Source of the DNA: Calditrichia bacterium
Lineage (GTDB): Bacteria > Calditrichota > Calditrichia > RBG-13-44-9 > J042
DNA: 20,018 nt
Direction: 5' to 3'
Assembly (NCBI GenBank): GCA_030430345.1
Contig: JAUIFT010000003.1
Coordinates: forward strand, 1 to 20,018
Shown here in pieces: positions 1 through 8,293 of the stretch. Position 1 is the first letter of the stretch. Each line of letters opens with the position of its first letter. The notes below the pieces were generated by a model, which ran no database searches, was not told the DNA's origin, and worked only from the letters and a program-made list of their open reading frames with translations. Position numbers and translations under genes: made by a program.

Positions 1-723
1 ATTCCGGGAAGTATTATTCCATTGAGGACCGCTCCAACTGGCAGCGATAATCTCGGTCAATTCGTTGGTATTCCCATTATAAAAATATTGACTGCGGGAC
101 ATCAGCGCCCAGGTGTCACTGAAATCGTCCCAACTTTCAAAAAGGATTTCGATAAAGCGGTTCTGTCCGTCATAGCTGTAAATATTCCGGGTGGAATTTT
201 CCCAGCCCAGGTTTCCCCAGACCTGGTTGGTGATAATTGAGTCCCGTCCCTGGCTGTCATACTCGCGGCTGGCCCGGGAAACATTTTGCCAACTGCCGGT
301 AATCACCGTGCTTTCAAAAATTCTTTCGATTAGCCGCCCGTTCTGCGAGTCGTAAAAATAAGATGAGCGATTGAAATCATTCCAGTTGCCATTCCACCAG
401 TTTTGGGTATAAATCGTATCAATTTTCCCGGCAGATGTGTAGAAATACTGGGTCAGCAAATCATTGTTCCAGGTCATATTGGTGGTTTCAAACATCTCAC
501 AGAATTCTTCCTGAATGACGTAGGTATTTGCGCCTTCCGAAAATGGCACCGGCAGATTCGGGGTAAATTGCCAGGACTGATAAGCCGCCGAATGCAACAG
601 GTTTTTATCTCCACGAAACTCCGCCGGATATTTTTTGAGAACATCCTCAGGCGATTCGGCAACGGCTGTCGATGCGGCTATAAAAAGCAGCAACATAAAA
701 ATCAGTAACGGTTTTTTATTCAT
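1..723 (-). CDS. Secreted repeat protein, C-terminus beyond window edge
   Basis: The frame opens at ATG 723 and stays open to base 1, giving 241 residues with no stop, so the gene is cut by the window edge. A GGGAGA ribosome binding site lies 4-5 bases before the ATG. Residues 1-22 form a signal peptide (MNKKPLLIFMLLLFIAASTA), so the protein is exported. After a spacer, from about residue 105 it contains four to five tandem repeats of about 30 residues with the pattern W..NW.N.(S/T)R..YFYD..(N)GR.IE.IFES. Such Trp/Tyr-rich beta-strand repeats resemble the YD/RHS-like repeats of surface proteins in FCB-group bacteria, many of which carry a T9SS tail. Here the C-terminus is not visible, so that remains inference. 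No catalytic motif is seen. Specific function is unknown. Confidence 0.8.
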   Translation of the reverse strand, partial: MNKKPLLIFMLLLFIAASTAVAESPEDVLKKYPAEFRGDKNLLHSAAYQSWQFTPNLPVPFSEGANTYVIQEEFCEMFETTNMTWNNDLLTQYFYTSAGKIDTIYTQNWWNGNWNDFNRSSYFYDSQNGRLIERIFESTVITGSWQNVSRASREYDSQGRDSIITNQVWGNLGWENSTRNIYSYDGQNRFIEILFESWDDFSDTWALMSRSQYFYNGNTNELTEIIAASWSGPQWNNTSRN

Positions 724-942
724 GAAATTCTCCCAATAGTTTTATGAAACATGTATGGTTGATTCTGAATGTGCGATGCTGAATCGCTTTTCAGGAGGGG
801 AGAGTTAGAAATCGTCGTATGGGCAGGCGCTTTGCCAGCCAATGAGATGCCCCGGTATGAGAAATCCCTCTTGAATGTAAAAGTCGTCAATATTATGAAA
901 CGAAATAGTGCTTTACCGCAATAGTAATATTTTATTGAGACG

Positions 943-2976
943 TTACCGTTTTTCAAACCGTATGCCGCGCGTTCGTCCGTTGGATGCTTCCAGCGCGGTA
1001 ATGTCCCCGGCATCATTGCGGATGAAGCTTAACTCTGCAATCGGATAACCGGCCCGGAAATTATCCTTTTTCGCCGGTGTCAGCGAAATGTCATCCATTC
1101 GCCGATGTTGAACCACCAGGTTACTGTCTTTTACTGTCAGTTCGTAAAAAGTTTCCAGTTCGCTGCTAAAGTAACGACCGCTATATGCCGCCAATTCACT
1201 GACATCCGGCGCCCAGGGCGCTTCCTGCATACGTTTCGCCAAATGATTGCCGTTCTGGTGCAAGGTCAGCGATTCAACTTCACCGTCCTTATTCTGATGA
1301 AAGGTGAGGCTGGCCTCTACAGCTAAGAGCTTGAATGTCGAATCCGATGTCGGCACGATTTGCAGGCGAGCCTGCCCGGTAGCCTGCGAATAAAACTTGT
1401 CTTCCTCCCGAGTGAAATCGAGAATGAATCCGGGCATTGTCTCCAATTCGTATTGGCCGGCATACTTATCAAAATTTTCCGGCTCGTATTTCTCCGGATT
1501 GAAGGGCGCCGAATCTGCTTCCGCGACAGTTGTTTCACCTTCACTGACCATGTGGGCTTTGAAAAATACTTCAGAGATCTCCGCGGCAAGGTTGCGCGGA
1601 AACAAAGCGCTGTTGCTTTGGGTAATGACCGCTGCATCAATTTCGGGATAATAGGCGAGCATTGAACGATGGGCGAGATCCGCCCCGCCATGATGAACTC
1701 TTTTCAAACCATTATGTTTGTCCACGAATAAGCCGAGTGCGTAAGCGGTTGTATCACCTTCCTCAATGACAAATCGCCTGGTCATTTCCTGAAAAATACC
1801 TTTGCCGCCAACGGCTTCCGTTTTGAAATTTTTTATCCATTTAGCCAGGTCCCCGATGGTCGTGTAAATCGCACCGGCGCCCATTGCAGCGGAAAGGTCC
1901 CGCCCTTCGTCAAAACCGCCATCGCTGTTGCCGACATACCCCTGGGCGCTATTGGGGATGACTTCCATGGAATGGCTGCGTACGAAAGAATTGTTCATCC
2001 CCAATGGTTGAAAAACATGCGCCTTCATCCAATCCGGAAAAGTTTCTCCGCTGACGCGCTCGACAACCATCGCCAGCAACCCGAAGGCGGTATTATTGTA
2101 ATTCCATTCCTTTCCGGGATCGTTCTGTAATTCCGGTTGGCGCTGCACAATGGCAATCAATTCGTCCCGGGAAATATAATCTCCCTTATCCAGCCTGCGT
2201 CCGGCCATACTGACCAGGTTGAGGAATTCCCGATAGCCGCTGGTGTGGGTCATTAGATGGCGCAGGGTGACCGTCTTGCCAAAGTCCTTCAATTCCGGGA
2301 TGTGCTGCCGAACATCATCGTCCAGGGTGAGTTTTCCTTGCCGGGCTAGCAGCACTATCGCGAAACAGGTGAACTGTTTCGAGGTGGAGCCGATATTGTT
2401 CAGGGTTTCTACCGTAAAGGGCAATTGATAAGCTAAGTTGGCGAGGCCATAGGCTTTTGCAAAGGCAACCTCTCCTTTTTCAATAACGGCAATAACTGCG
2501 CCGGGGCTTTCTTTGCTGACGTGTGCCAGCATTAGCTGATCGACTCGTTTGCCCGGAACGGTTGCTATAGGCTCCTGGCGTTTTAGTTCGATGCTGTATT
2601 GGCCGCTTTCCGCTTGAAAAGGCTTTACTTCGATGGTATAACTGCCGCTTGCCGTAGTGGTAAAATAAAAGGGTTCCGGCCCGCGGGCAGGATTATCAAA
2701 AGTAAATAGGGTTTCTCCATCGGGACCTTGAACGGTCACCATAACATCGACGCTGATTTGGTTCACCTGACCGAAGACAAACTGATCTGCCTGCAAATCG
2801 AGGGTGTAGGCATGTGGTGTTTTGGGAGAAAGAGAATCACTTTGGGCGATATTCAGTTGAAGCGGACCGGAAGGAACAGCAGTGTTCTCCTGCGCTACCA
2901 GTGCCGATAATGACAATGAAATAAGCAGGAAAAGGAAAAATTGAAAACGAGAGAATAATAGCCAGGTTAAGCCCAT
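943..2976 (-). CDS. Secreted serine hydrolase, beta-lactamase class C / penicillin-binding protein-like
   Basis: This is a 677-residue exported hydrolase of the class C beta-lactamase-like family (serine hydrolases, D-aminopeptidases and esterases). It has a signal peptide at residues 1-29. A beta-sandwich of about 100 residues follows, like bacterial pre-peptidase C-terminal domains (SGSYTIEVKPF...SGQYSIEL, 110-131). The catalytic domain runs from about 143 to 475 and carries the nucleophile motif STSK (S197, K200), YNN (Y293-N295), and HHGG (428-431) in place of the KTG box. A C-terminal region of about 190 residues (485-677) looks like the lipocalin/DUF3471-type extension often attached to these enzymes. 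The ATG follows a strong GGAGG site at 2981-2985. The substrate cannot be told from sequence. HxG instead of KTG is common in the esterase/peptidase members, so antibiotic resistance is not implied. Confidence 0.92.
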   Translation of the reverse strand: MGLTWLLFSRFQFFLFLLISLSLSALVAQENTAVPSGPLQLNIAQSDSLSPKTPHAYTLDLQADQFVFGQVNQISVDVMVTVQGPDGETLFTFDNPARGPEPFYFTTTASGSYTIEVKPFQAESGQYSIELKRQEPIATVPGKRVDQLMLAHVSKESPGAVIAVIEKGEVAFAKAYGLANLAYQLPFTVETLNNIGSTSKQFTCFAIVLLARQGKLTLDDDVRQHIPELKDFGKTVTLRHLMTHTSGYREFLNLVSMAGRRLDKGDYISRDELIAIVQRQPELQNDPGKEWNYNNTAFGLLAMVVERVSGETFPDWMKAHVFQPLGMNNSFVRSHSMEVIPNSAQGYVGNSDGGFDEGRDLSAAMGAGAIYTTIGDLAKWIKNFKTEAVGGKGIFQEMTRRFVIEEGDTTAYALGLFVDKHNGLKRVHHGGADLAHRSMLAYYPEIDAAVITQSNSALFPRNLAAEISEVFFKAHMVSEGETTVAEADSAPFNPEKYEPENFDKYAGQYELETMPGFILDFTREEDKFYSQATGQARLQIVPTSDSTFKLLAVEASLTFHQNKDGEVESLTLHQNGNHLAKRMQEAPWAPDVSELAAYSGRYFSSELETFYELTVKDSNLVVQHRRMDDISLTPAKKDNFRAGYPIAELSFIRNDAGDITALEASNGRTRGIRFEKR

Positions 2977-3139
2977 ATGTCCTCCGGAAAGTAATTATTG
3001 ACAGTCACTCAATGCGATGTTTAATCGGAAAAACCGGTAGATTGATGCCGCGTTTTGATGTAAATATTCCATGTCTGCGAAGGCTGCCTTTTTCCTTCTG
3101 CATTGATAATTGGATATTGGCATTGGATATTCAGTTTTA
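2977..3139. other. Intergenic region with ATTGGATATTGG short repeat
   Basis: This gap separates the small gene at 3140-3526 from the serine hydrolase downstream of it on the minus strand. It holds the hydrolase ribosome binding site (GGAGG on the minus strand, 2981-2985) and the short direct repeat listed separately at 3101-3131. I see no confident promoter or terminator. Confidence 0.5.
3101..3131. repeat. Short tandem repeat of the ATTGGATATTGG family
   Basis: The core ATTGGATATTGG (3109-3120) is followed directly by CATTGGATATT (3121-3131) and preceded by a degenerate CATTGATA. The same core occurs as a tandem and inverted repeat at 16929-17043, so this is an interspersed intergenic sequence and not chance low complexity. 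It lies just beyond the stop codon of the minus-strand gene at 3140. Confidence 0.6.
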
Positions 3140-3526
3140 TCAAACATCCTCGCTATTCATTTTGTGTAATTTCGCTTCCTGAATCATCAGATCAAGCTCG
3201 GCCGCAAAGGATTTCGCACTGTCCTTATCGGCCCGGGCAATATTCAGGATCAACTCCCCTTTTTCGCAGCCGGGAATTGCGGCCAGGGAATTCATTTTCC
3301 GGCCGCGAATGATCAGCTTATTGGAAAACCATTTAGATTCAAATTTTACTTCCCGCAGTTCAGATACCGGCACATTAATTTCTTTAACATCAGATTTTAG
3401 CACGCCGATAAAGGCATCTTTGGTCTGAATCTCCAGAGATAATGATTTCCCTTCCAGGGAGGCAATACCATCTGCTTCGGCAAGGTCTGAGTAAAGCGAG
3501 GGAATACGGAAAGGAACACTGAGCAT
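3140..3526 (-). CDS. Small PH-domain-like hypothetical protein
   Basis: This gene encodes a 128-residue soluble protein with no signal peptide or membrane segment. It has a strong ribosome binding site, CGGAGG, six bases before the ATG. The pattern is a run of short alternating strands (residues 24-97: SLSLEIQTKDAFIGVLKSD, INVPVSELREVKFESKWF, KLIIRGRKM, GELILNIARAD) ending in one amphipathic helix (98-118, DSAKSFAAELDLMIQEAKL). Seven strands capped by a C-terminal helix is the plan of a bacterial PH-like domain, which is my best structural guess. No catalytic residues stand out. It sits 163 bp upstream of the serine hydrolase on the same strand and could be co-transcribed with it. Function unknown. 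Confidence 0.75.
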   Translation of the reverse strand: MLSVPFRIPSLYSDLAEADGIASLEGKSLSLEIQTKDAFIGVLKSDVKEINVPVSELREVKFESKWFSNKLIIRGRKMNSLAAIPGCEKGELILNIARADKDSAKSFAAELDLMIQEAKLHKMNSEDV

Positions 3527-3858
3527 TTTTTCCTCCGGTAAATCAAATGAAGTTTAAGAGATCTGGCGATGCAGCACCTGCCCCATCAACTGAAACACGC
3601 AGTAAAGACCAATATGTTGCGGTGGCAATAAAAGATCTGCTACATAAGCGATCATTGAACATCTGCTGAGTTCTGGCTTCGATATTTAGCCGGAAGTTAT
3701 TACTAATTTTGCCCGGAAACAAGGTCTAGCTTTGCAGGGCAATGAAAATGGCAGGCTGATTATTTCGGTATGAAATGTAATTATAAGCAGGCCAATGCTG
3801 GCAGATGTTGCCCGGCACTGGCCTGTTATCCATAGCATGAGAGGTCTGCGGTGATAAT
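3527..3858. other. 332-bp intergenic region with an imperfect hairpin
   Basis: No ORF in this stretch looks coding. It contains the ribosome binding site of the gene at 3526 and a 10-bp stem (AGGCCAATGC at 3789-3798 with GCACTGGCCT at 3815-3824, one G-U pair, 16-base loop). The hairpin lies about 35 bases beyond the stop codon of the minus-strand propeller gene starting at 3859, but no T-run follows it on that strand. It is a weak candidate for a transcript end. No convincing promoter was found. Confidence 0.4.
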
Positions 3859-5097
3859 TTATTTCATGAGGATCATTTTTTTCACGTCGCTAAAATCATT
3901 GGCGCGAATGCGATAGAGGTAAATACCGCTGGCGAGATTGCTGCCATCAATATCGATGGAATGCCAGCCTGGCGTCATCTGCTGATCCAGAATGGTGTTG
4001 ACTTTATGACCGAGAACGGTATACAATTCGATAGATACCCGGGCTGCTTCCGGAATGGCAAAGCGGACTGTTGTGGAAGGATTAAACGGGTTTGGATAGT
4101 TTTGGCTCAGTTCAAAAGCCTGCGGTAATGCGTCGTCAGCTTCGATGCCAACCGGCATATACTTCGGGCCAAAAACCAGTCCATTCGGCGTATCCAGTCC
4201 GCCACCGTCTGCAAAAATCCCCAGGAAATTTCCCTGCGGATCGTAGCGGTTAATACGATCCTGAAACCAGTCGCAAAGATAGAGATCGCCATGTTCGTCC
4301 CAGTCGTATCCTTCGGTACGAACCAGGTTGCTGATATAGGTGCCGAGGGAAGTACCGTCAGCGCTAAAACGTTCAATATTGCCCCGGGTCCAGTCCTGTA
4401 CAAATAAATCCCCGTTTTCACCAAACCAGCAATTAACCGGTCCGGCGATATCGCTGGTAGGGATGAACGTCTGCATCAAAACGCCGGAAGTATCGAACTT
4501 CTGAACCAGGCCATCATTCCCGTTAGAACCCCAGCCGGTTACGTAAAGATTGCCATCAGGATCCCAGGCAAAGCCGCAATTGCCGGGAACACCGACGGAG
4601 GTGAATTCATCAACAAATTCACCGTCATCAATCCGAAAACGGGCAACCTTGCGACTGCCGCCCCACTGACTAACATAAATCAGGCCATCTTCGTAGCGAA
4701 AGGTCATTTTTGCCGGATTGGCGAGGGAGTAGTTTTTGCTGAAATTCTCGATAAACTCACCAGTCTGTCCATTATATTTTTTAATGCGATTATTGCCGAA
4801 TCCGGTGACATACAGATGGTCATCAGGACCAAAAACTACTTCCTGGGTATTGGCCAATCCACCAGCGGAGGGCGCAACAAAATCTTTGATATATGCCCCG
4901 CTTTCCCCGTTATAAAGCTTCACAGAGTTGGTGGCTGAGCTGCTAACATACAAATCGTATAGCTGCGATTGTGCGAGGAGTTGCCCATCACCGATCATCA
5001 GGGCAGTAACGATTAGTGGCAAAAAGAAAAATCGCCGGGCGTTTTTGCCGGAAAAGGTATCCCGGAAAAGGCTGAAAAATAGTGACAATTTGTTCAT
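3859..5097 (-). CDS. Secreted NHL/SMP-30-like beta-propeller protein with T9SS type A sorting tail
   Basis: This is a 412-residue exported protein. I place the start at ATG 5097, not at the upstream in-frame start at 5205: an AAAGGAGA site lies 5 bases before it and a signal peptide follows (hydrophobic core RFFFLPLIVTALMIGDGQLLA, cleavage near AQ). The body (about residues 45-320) is a series of about 40-residue blade repeats such as G.LYVTGWGSNGNDGLVQKFD, DGDLYLCDWFQDRINRYD and GPDDHLYVTGFGNNRIKKYN, typical of NHL or SMP-30/gluconolactonase propellers. The last 80 or so residues are a complete Por secretion tail starting NYPNPFNPSTTVRFAIPE and ending GIYLYRI...KKMILMK, which routes the protein through the type IX system to the cell surface. 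Binding partner or enzyme activity is not evident. Possibly a surface adhesin-like or ligand-binding propeller. Confidence 0.92.
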   Translation of the reverse strand: MNKLSLFFSLFRDTFSGKNARRFFFLPLIVTALMIGDGQLLAQSQLYDLYVSSSATNSVKLYNGESGAYIKDFVAPSAGGLANTQEVVFGPDDHLYVTGFGNNRIKKYNGQTGEFIENFSKNYSLANPAKMTFRYEDGLIYVSQWGGSRKVARFRIDDGEFVDEFTSVGVPGNCGFAWDPDGNLYVTGWGSNGNDGLVQKFDTSGVLMQTFIPTSDIAGPVNCWFGENGDLFVQDWTRGNIERFSADGTSLGTYISNLVRTEGYDWDEHGDLYLCDWFQDRINRYDPQGNFLGIFADGGGLDTPNGLVFGPKYMPVGIEADDALPQAFELSQNYPNPFNPSTTVRFAIPEAARVSIELYTVLGHKVNTILDQQMTPGWHSIDIDGSNLASGIYLYRIRANDFSDVKKMILMK

Positions 5098-5211
5098 GCT
5101 ATCTCCTTTCAGAATAAAAGTTTCCCTTAACCTAAGAAAAGAGTCGGCGAATAGTCTGTACCCAATTTCGGGTAATTCCGGACATTCGCGGGGGGAGAGA
5201 TGCAATCCGGG

Positions 5212-5901
5212 TTAGTCTGAAAGGGGGAAATTATGAAGAATTTTGGTGGCGGAATGCTTGAGGTACCAGTCATTTGCAACAAATTGCAGGCGATTGAGTG
5301 GTTGCCGGCCAAAATCGTATTCCCGGTATTTTTTGAGCATCTCGGTAAATACCGGCAGATTTTCCGGCGTGGATTGAAAGCGCATAACCGTTAGATGGGC
5401 GGTAATCAGTGGATATCGGGCGTCTATTGCCGTTGGAAGATCGCTATTTTGAAACTTGCTGCGCAGCCGATTGCGAAGGATTTGCAGATTGTCATCAGCG
5501 GGAAATCCCTGGATTATCACACATGCGGGTGATGCGGTGATTCCCCGAAAGTGAATGTTCGGAGGCGGAAGCCCGTCCAGGCACTCCCTGATGGCAGTAA
5601 TATACGCATCATCCAACTGTGGATTCCGTTTGAAACCAGCATAACAACTGATAATGGAAAGAATAGTGAGATGAAAGTCGCTTTCCGGATAATAATATTG
5701 ATTTGGTTCGACCTTGCGAAGTGCGGCAAGGAAATCCGCCACCCGGCCGGCAACTGTTGGAGAGAGACGGGCGAGCAAAGTTAATCCCCGCCGCTTATCC
5801 TGCTGCTTATTGATATAAGGATCGACCTGCCAGGTATTGGCGCTAAATTGAACAAGCGCATCCTGCCAGAGGTTGTCGTAAATGGTTTGAATTTTATCCA
5901 C
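5212..5901 (-). CDS. 2H phosphoesterase superfamily protein (2'-5' RNA ligase/cyclic phosphodiesterase-like)
   Basis: This gene encodes a 229-residue cytoplasmic protein with the two HxTx motifs that define the 2H phosphoesterase fold: FHLTIL (H77, T79) and AHLTVM (H169, T171), about 92 residues apart as expected for the two-lobed fold. Family members hydrolyse 2',3'-cyclic phosphates or 2'-5' linkages of RNA or nucleotides. The exact substrate here is unknown. The start is a GTG at 5901, directly preceded in frame by a stop (TGA, ACC between), so no longer version is possible. The ribosome binding site is weak (GAG). It lies 95 bp downstream of the galactanase gene on the same strand and 114 bp upstream of the propeller gene, so it may be read from the promoter at 7454-7482. 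Confidence 0.85.
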   Translation of the reverse strand: MDKIQTIYDNLWQDALVQFSANTWQVDPYINKQQDKRRGLTLLARLSPTVAGRVADFLAALRKVEPNQYYYPESDFHLTILSIISCYAGFKRNPQLDDAYITAIRECLDGLPPPNIHFRGITASPACVIIQGFPADDNLQILRNRLRSKFQNSDLPTAIDARYPLITAHLTVMRFQSTPENLPVFTEMLKKYREYDFGRQPLNRLQFVANDWYLKHSATKILHNFPLSD

Positions 5902-5996
5902 GGTGGCTCATCAATTGGAGGGGCGGATTATAATTTCCCGGCCATTGGCAGCAGGCAGTTTTTGTATTTACTGCGACTGCCCACTGCCACTAATCT

Positions 5997-7394
5997 TTAC
6001 CCATGTCCCAGATTCATTGTTTTCGATTTTACCAATTTCCCCTCATGGAAAACCGAGATGATGTAAATGCCATTGGGCACATCCGCTACTTTTGTTTTCA
6101 CCTCGGAAGTGGCGCTGCTGCTGAGAATTTCTTTGCCGTCGGCATTTGTAATGGTATAGGTAATTTCTTGCGGCGTTTTTGAATGCTGGCGAATGGTGAA
6201 ATCGCCAGAGAAGCTGTTGGTTAAAATCTGAATCCAATCGCCTGGCCTGCTGGTATCCGCTGGCGGGGATTTATCATAGTCATGCTGCATCCATTCGATG
6301 CCGCCCGGTAAAAGGAGTTGATTGTCGAAATCGAAGAAAGTGGCATGCTCCTGGTGAGAGCCTTGCCCCCAGGGGGTAAAACAGTTGCTGGAAACCCAGG
6401 CCGGTTCCCAATACATCACACCGCTGCCGCCGTTTTTAATAATCGTTTGGGTCAGCTCGATCAGCCAGTCCCGCTGAGCTTCCGGGGTGGGTGGATGATA
6501 ATCGGGATGGGTATGACTGATAATGTTGGGCGCCTGGTCTTTCCACTCCGTCGTCCAGATATAGCCGGTTTCTACAACTATCACTGCTTTTTCCGGATAT
6601 AAGCGGCGAAACGTGCGGATAACATCTCCCGCCTGTGCGGTGGTTGTTGGGCGATGCCAGGCCCAGTAGTAGGACAGCCCGATGATATCAAAGTTATCGA
6701 CACCATAGCTGATAAAGCCATCGATCATCCACTCTGCATTGGCCGGGTCGGCAACATGGAGAACGATCTGAATATCCTTGCCGGATGTCTTCTCAAAGTT
6801 CTCGACAGTCGCAATTGCCCGGCTGAAGAGTGCTGCATTTCGTTCCCAGTCCAGGGTCCACTTTTTATTGTCTGCTTCGGAAAGCAAGATGCCTTTGTTG
6901 ACCTCATTACCGATCTGGATCATCTCCGGGAGCAAATTTTCATCATTTAGATGGGAGAGCGTTTTGTAGATATAATTGTAAAGAGAATCTTTCAACAGCG
7001 GCAGGTCGTTCACTACCGGTTGCCAGGCCTGTGGCGCGAGCTGCTTGGAGGGATCTGCCCAGGCATCGGAGAGGTGGAAATCGAGCAGTACTTGCATGTT
7101 GTTTGCTTTCGTGCGGGCGATGGATTTCTTTACATCAGCCAGGTCGCTATAGCGCTTCCCCTGGTTGAGAGTATCGTACCAGGCCGGGGTATGCCAGAGG
7201 CGCAGGCGGACAATATCGCAGCCGCGTTCATCAAAAAGTTGAAAGGGATCTTTGCGGACTTCTTTCTCAAAATATTCGACGCCGCAGTCTTCCATTTCAT
7301 TCACATAAGACATATCAGCGCCAAAGTAAAAAGGCTGTGCGGAAATTGACCCGCCTAAAAAGAAGAGGATTAAAATGATGACTCTTAGCGGCAT
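5997..7394 (-). CDS. GH53 arabinogalactan endo-beta-1,4-galactanase with T9SS tail
   Basis: This is a 465-residue secreted glycosidase. Residues 1-19 are a signal peptide (MPLRVIILILFFLGGSISA). The GH53 barrel covers about 21-375, with the family opening FGADMSYVNEME, RLRLWHTPAW, VLLDFHLSDAWADP, the acid/base glutamate in IQIGNEVNKG (E164) and the nucleophile in VIVVETGY (E275), then MYWEPAWV. GH53 enzymes cleave the beta-1,4-galactan backbone of type I arabinogalactan (pectin side chains). A tail of about 70 residues (390-460, ITYTITNADGKEIL...VADVPNGIYIISVF) resembles a Por/T9SS sorting domain, so the enzyme is probably exported across the outer membrane and anchored or released there. The start has a GAAGGAG site and a good promoter upstream. 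No beta-galactosidase or SusCD-like importer is in the window, so the gene appears isolated. Confidence 0.95.
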   Translation of the reverse strand: MPLRVIILILFFLGGSISAQPFYFGADMSYVNEMEDCGVEYFEKEVRKDPFQLFDERGCDIVRLRLWHTPAWYDTLNQGKRYSDLADVKKSIARTKANNMQVLLDFHLSDAWADPSKQLAPQAWQPVVNDLPLLKDSLYNYIYKTLSHLNDENLLPEMIQIGNEVNKGILLSEADNKKWTLDWERNAALFSRAIATVENFEKTSGKDIQIVLHVADPANAEWMIDGFISYGVDNFDIIGLSYYWAWHRPTTTAQAGDVIRTFRRLYPEKAVIVVETGYIWTTEWKDQAPNIISHTHPDYHPPTPEAQRDWLIELTQTIIKNGGSGVMYWEPAWVSSNCFTPWGQGSHQEHATFFDFDNQLLLPGGIEWMQHDYDKSPPADTSRPGDWIQILTNSFSGDFTIRQHSKTPQEITYTITNADGKEILSSSATSEVKTKVADVPNGIYIISVFHEGKLVKSKTMNLGHG

Positions 7395-7453
7395 GGTGAT
7401 TTTACTCCTTCTGATTGAGTGAACAGAGTATCCGAATTGAATAACTCAGAACC

Positions 7454-7482
7454 AGTATAATCATCGCAAAAGTATTGTGCAA
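7454..7482 (-). promoter_or_regulatory. Candidate sigma-70-type promoter for the GH53 galactanase gene
   Basis: On the minus strand TTGCAC (7477-7482) is followed after exactly 17 bases by TATACT (7454-7459), matching the -35 box at 4 of 6 and the -10 box at 5 of 6 positions. The start of transcription would be near 7447, giving a leader of about 50 bases with the ribosome binding site at its end. If the organism has the Bacteroidota-type sigma factor, which uses other boxes, this match may be chance. Confidence 0.4.
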
Positions 7483-7553
7483 ACTATGCCGAATTGATCC
7501 AACAACTTTTAGCGCAAAATTTTACCCGGTTGGCCAATTGCCGTCTCCTCTCA

Positions 7554-7678
7554 TCAGAGGCTTTTACCCAATACCTGAGCGGATGAGGCATTATCCGGGA
7601 AAACGCTCTGTGCGTTTAGGGGAAGTGAAATTGCAATAATGATTGCTAAGAGAGGATGGAATGACGAAGTAAAGCCAT
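7554..7678 (-). pseudogene. Frameshifted small signal-peptide gene
   Basis: An ATG at 7678 lies 2 bases after the TAG of the gene at 7681 and has an ideal ribosome binding site (GGAGG, 7 bases before the ATG). Its frame reads MALLRHSILS and then stops at TAG. The -1 frame from exactly this point continues LAIIIAISLPLNAQSVFPDN and ends at TGA near 7554. Joined, the two make a textbook signal peptide (Arg-containing n-region, hydrophobic core, A-x-A-like cleavage before QS) followed by about 17 residues. One missing T in CTCTCTTAG would explain the break. It may be a decayed remnant of a secreted protein, a sequencing error, or a recoded gene. Even when repaired the product is only about 41 residues, so most of the protein, if there was one, is gone. 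Confidence 0.45.
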
Positions 7679-7680
7679 CG

Positions 7681-8115
7681 CTATGCCTCCGTTTCTCCGG
7701 GTAAATCCATTCGAAAACGGTAAAGCACATTCCCGCCTTCGGAGGCGCTGATGTCAGCCAGTCCATTGAGGTGGCATTCTTCCAGGATTTTTTTTGCTTC
7801 CACTGTAGAGATGTCGATGTGCATGGCAACATCCGCGACCGTGAGCCGGCCCTGGTTTTTAGCGGCCAGCTGAAGAATCTGCCGTTCGCGGGCTTCGTAG
7901 CGCCGGTCGCTGCTGTTTCGCTTCATCCGCCGGCAAATCAGGAAGCCGCCCAACACCGAAGGAATACCCATTACGGCGATCCAGATCAACCATTGGCCGG
8001 TGGTTCTCTCGTTATCGGGATCATAAATATTTCCGACTGCGCCAACAATAAAAAGCAAGCCAAACAGAATGAGGAATATACCCAGGATGTATCGAAGTCT
8101 TTCACTAATCGTCAT
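7681..8115 (-). CDS. Membrane protein with C-terminal winged-helix-like domain
   Basis: This gene encodes 144 residues. Two membrane helices (about 9-29, LGIFLILFGLLFIVGAVGNI, and 41-62, GQWLIWIAVMGIPSVLGGFLI) are followed by a basic stretch (RRMKRN) and a cytoplasmic helix-turn-helix region at 76-135 (RQILQLAAKNQGRLTVADVAMHIDISTVEAKKILEEC split by turns, then a wing-like GNVLYRF). This is the layout of small membrane proteins with a winged-helix or replication-initiator-like fold, and it could be a membrane-tethered regulator or a protein-interaction domain. The start has an AGAGG site 5 bases before the ATG. It is divergent from the plus-strand membrane genes at 8294-9455 and followed at once by the frameshifted mini-gene. 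I do not recognise the specific family. Confidence 0.75.
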   Translation of the reverse strand: MTISERLRYILGIFLILFGLLFIVGAVGNIYDPDNERTTGQWLIWIAVMGIPSVLGGFLICRRMKRNSSDRRYEARERQILQLAAKNQGRLTVADVAMHIDISTVEAKKILEECHLNGLADISASEGGNVLYRFRMDLPGETEA

Positions 8116-8293
8116 TGATGCCTCTGCAAGTGTCGTTATCTGTATCTTTGAAAATATTGAAATCCAGTTAAGAAATCAATGGAATGATTTCCCGAAAATC
8201 TTTTCTTATGCCCCCTTCCGTATATTTCGCTGCACAGAAGTTCCTTCAGAGTGGGCAAGCCGGCAACTGGCAGCGCTCCGTGCGCAACAACAA
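8116..8293. other. Divergent spacer between membrane-protein genes, start of the plus-strand gene uncertain
   Basis: The region lies between the minus-strand winged-helix membrane gene and the plus-strand small membrane gene and should hold promoters for both. I see no clear boxes. The plus-strand frame is open right through it from ATG 8069 or 8087, so part of it may be coding for an N-terminal extension of the next gene, with a possible GAGGA ribosome binding site 11 bases before ATG 8087. Confidence 0.35.

Noticed and set aside
720..1016. 98-codon minus-strand open frame between the first two genes
   Set aside because: It overlaps the end of the serine hydrolase and the start of the repeat protein in another frame, and its composition is not protein-like.
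943..2976. Antibiotic-resistance beta-lactamase
   Set aside because: HHGG replaces KTG, and the protein has added N- and C-terminal domains typical of esterase or peptidase relatives.
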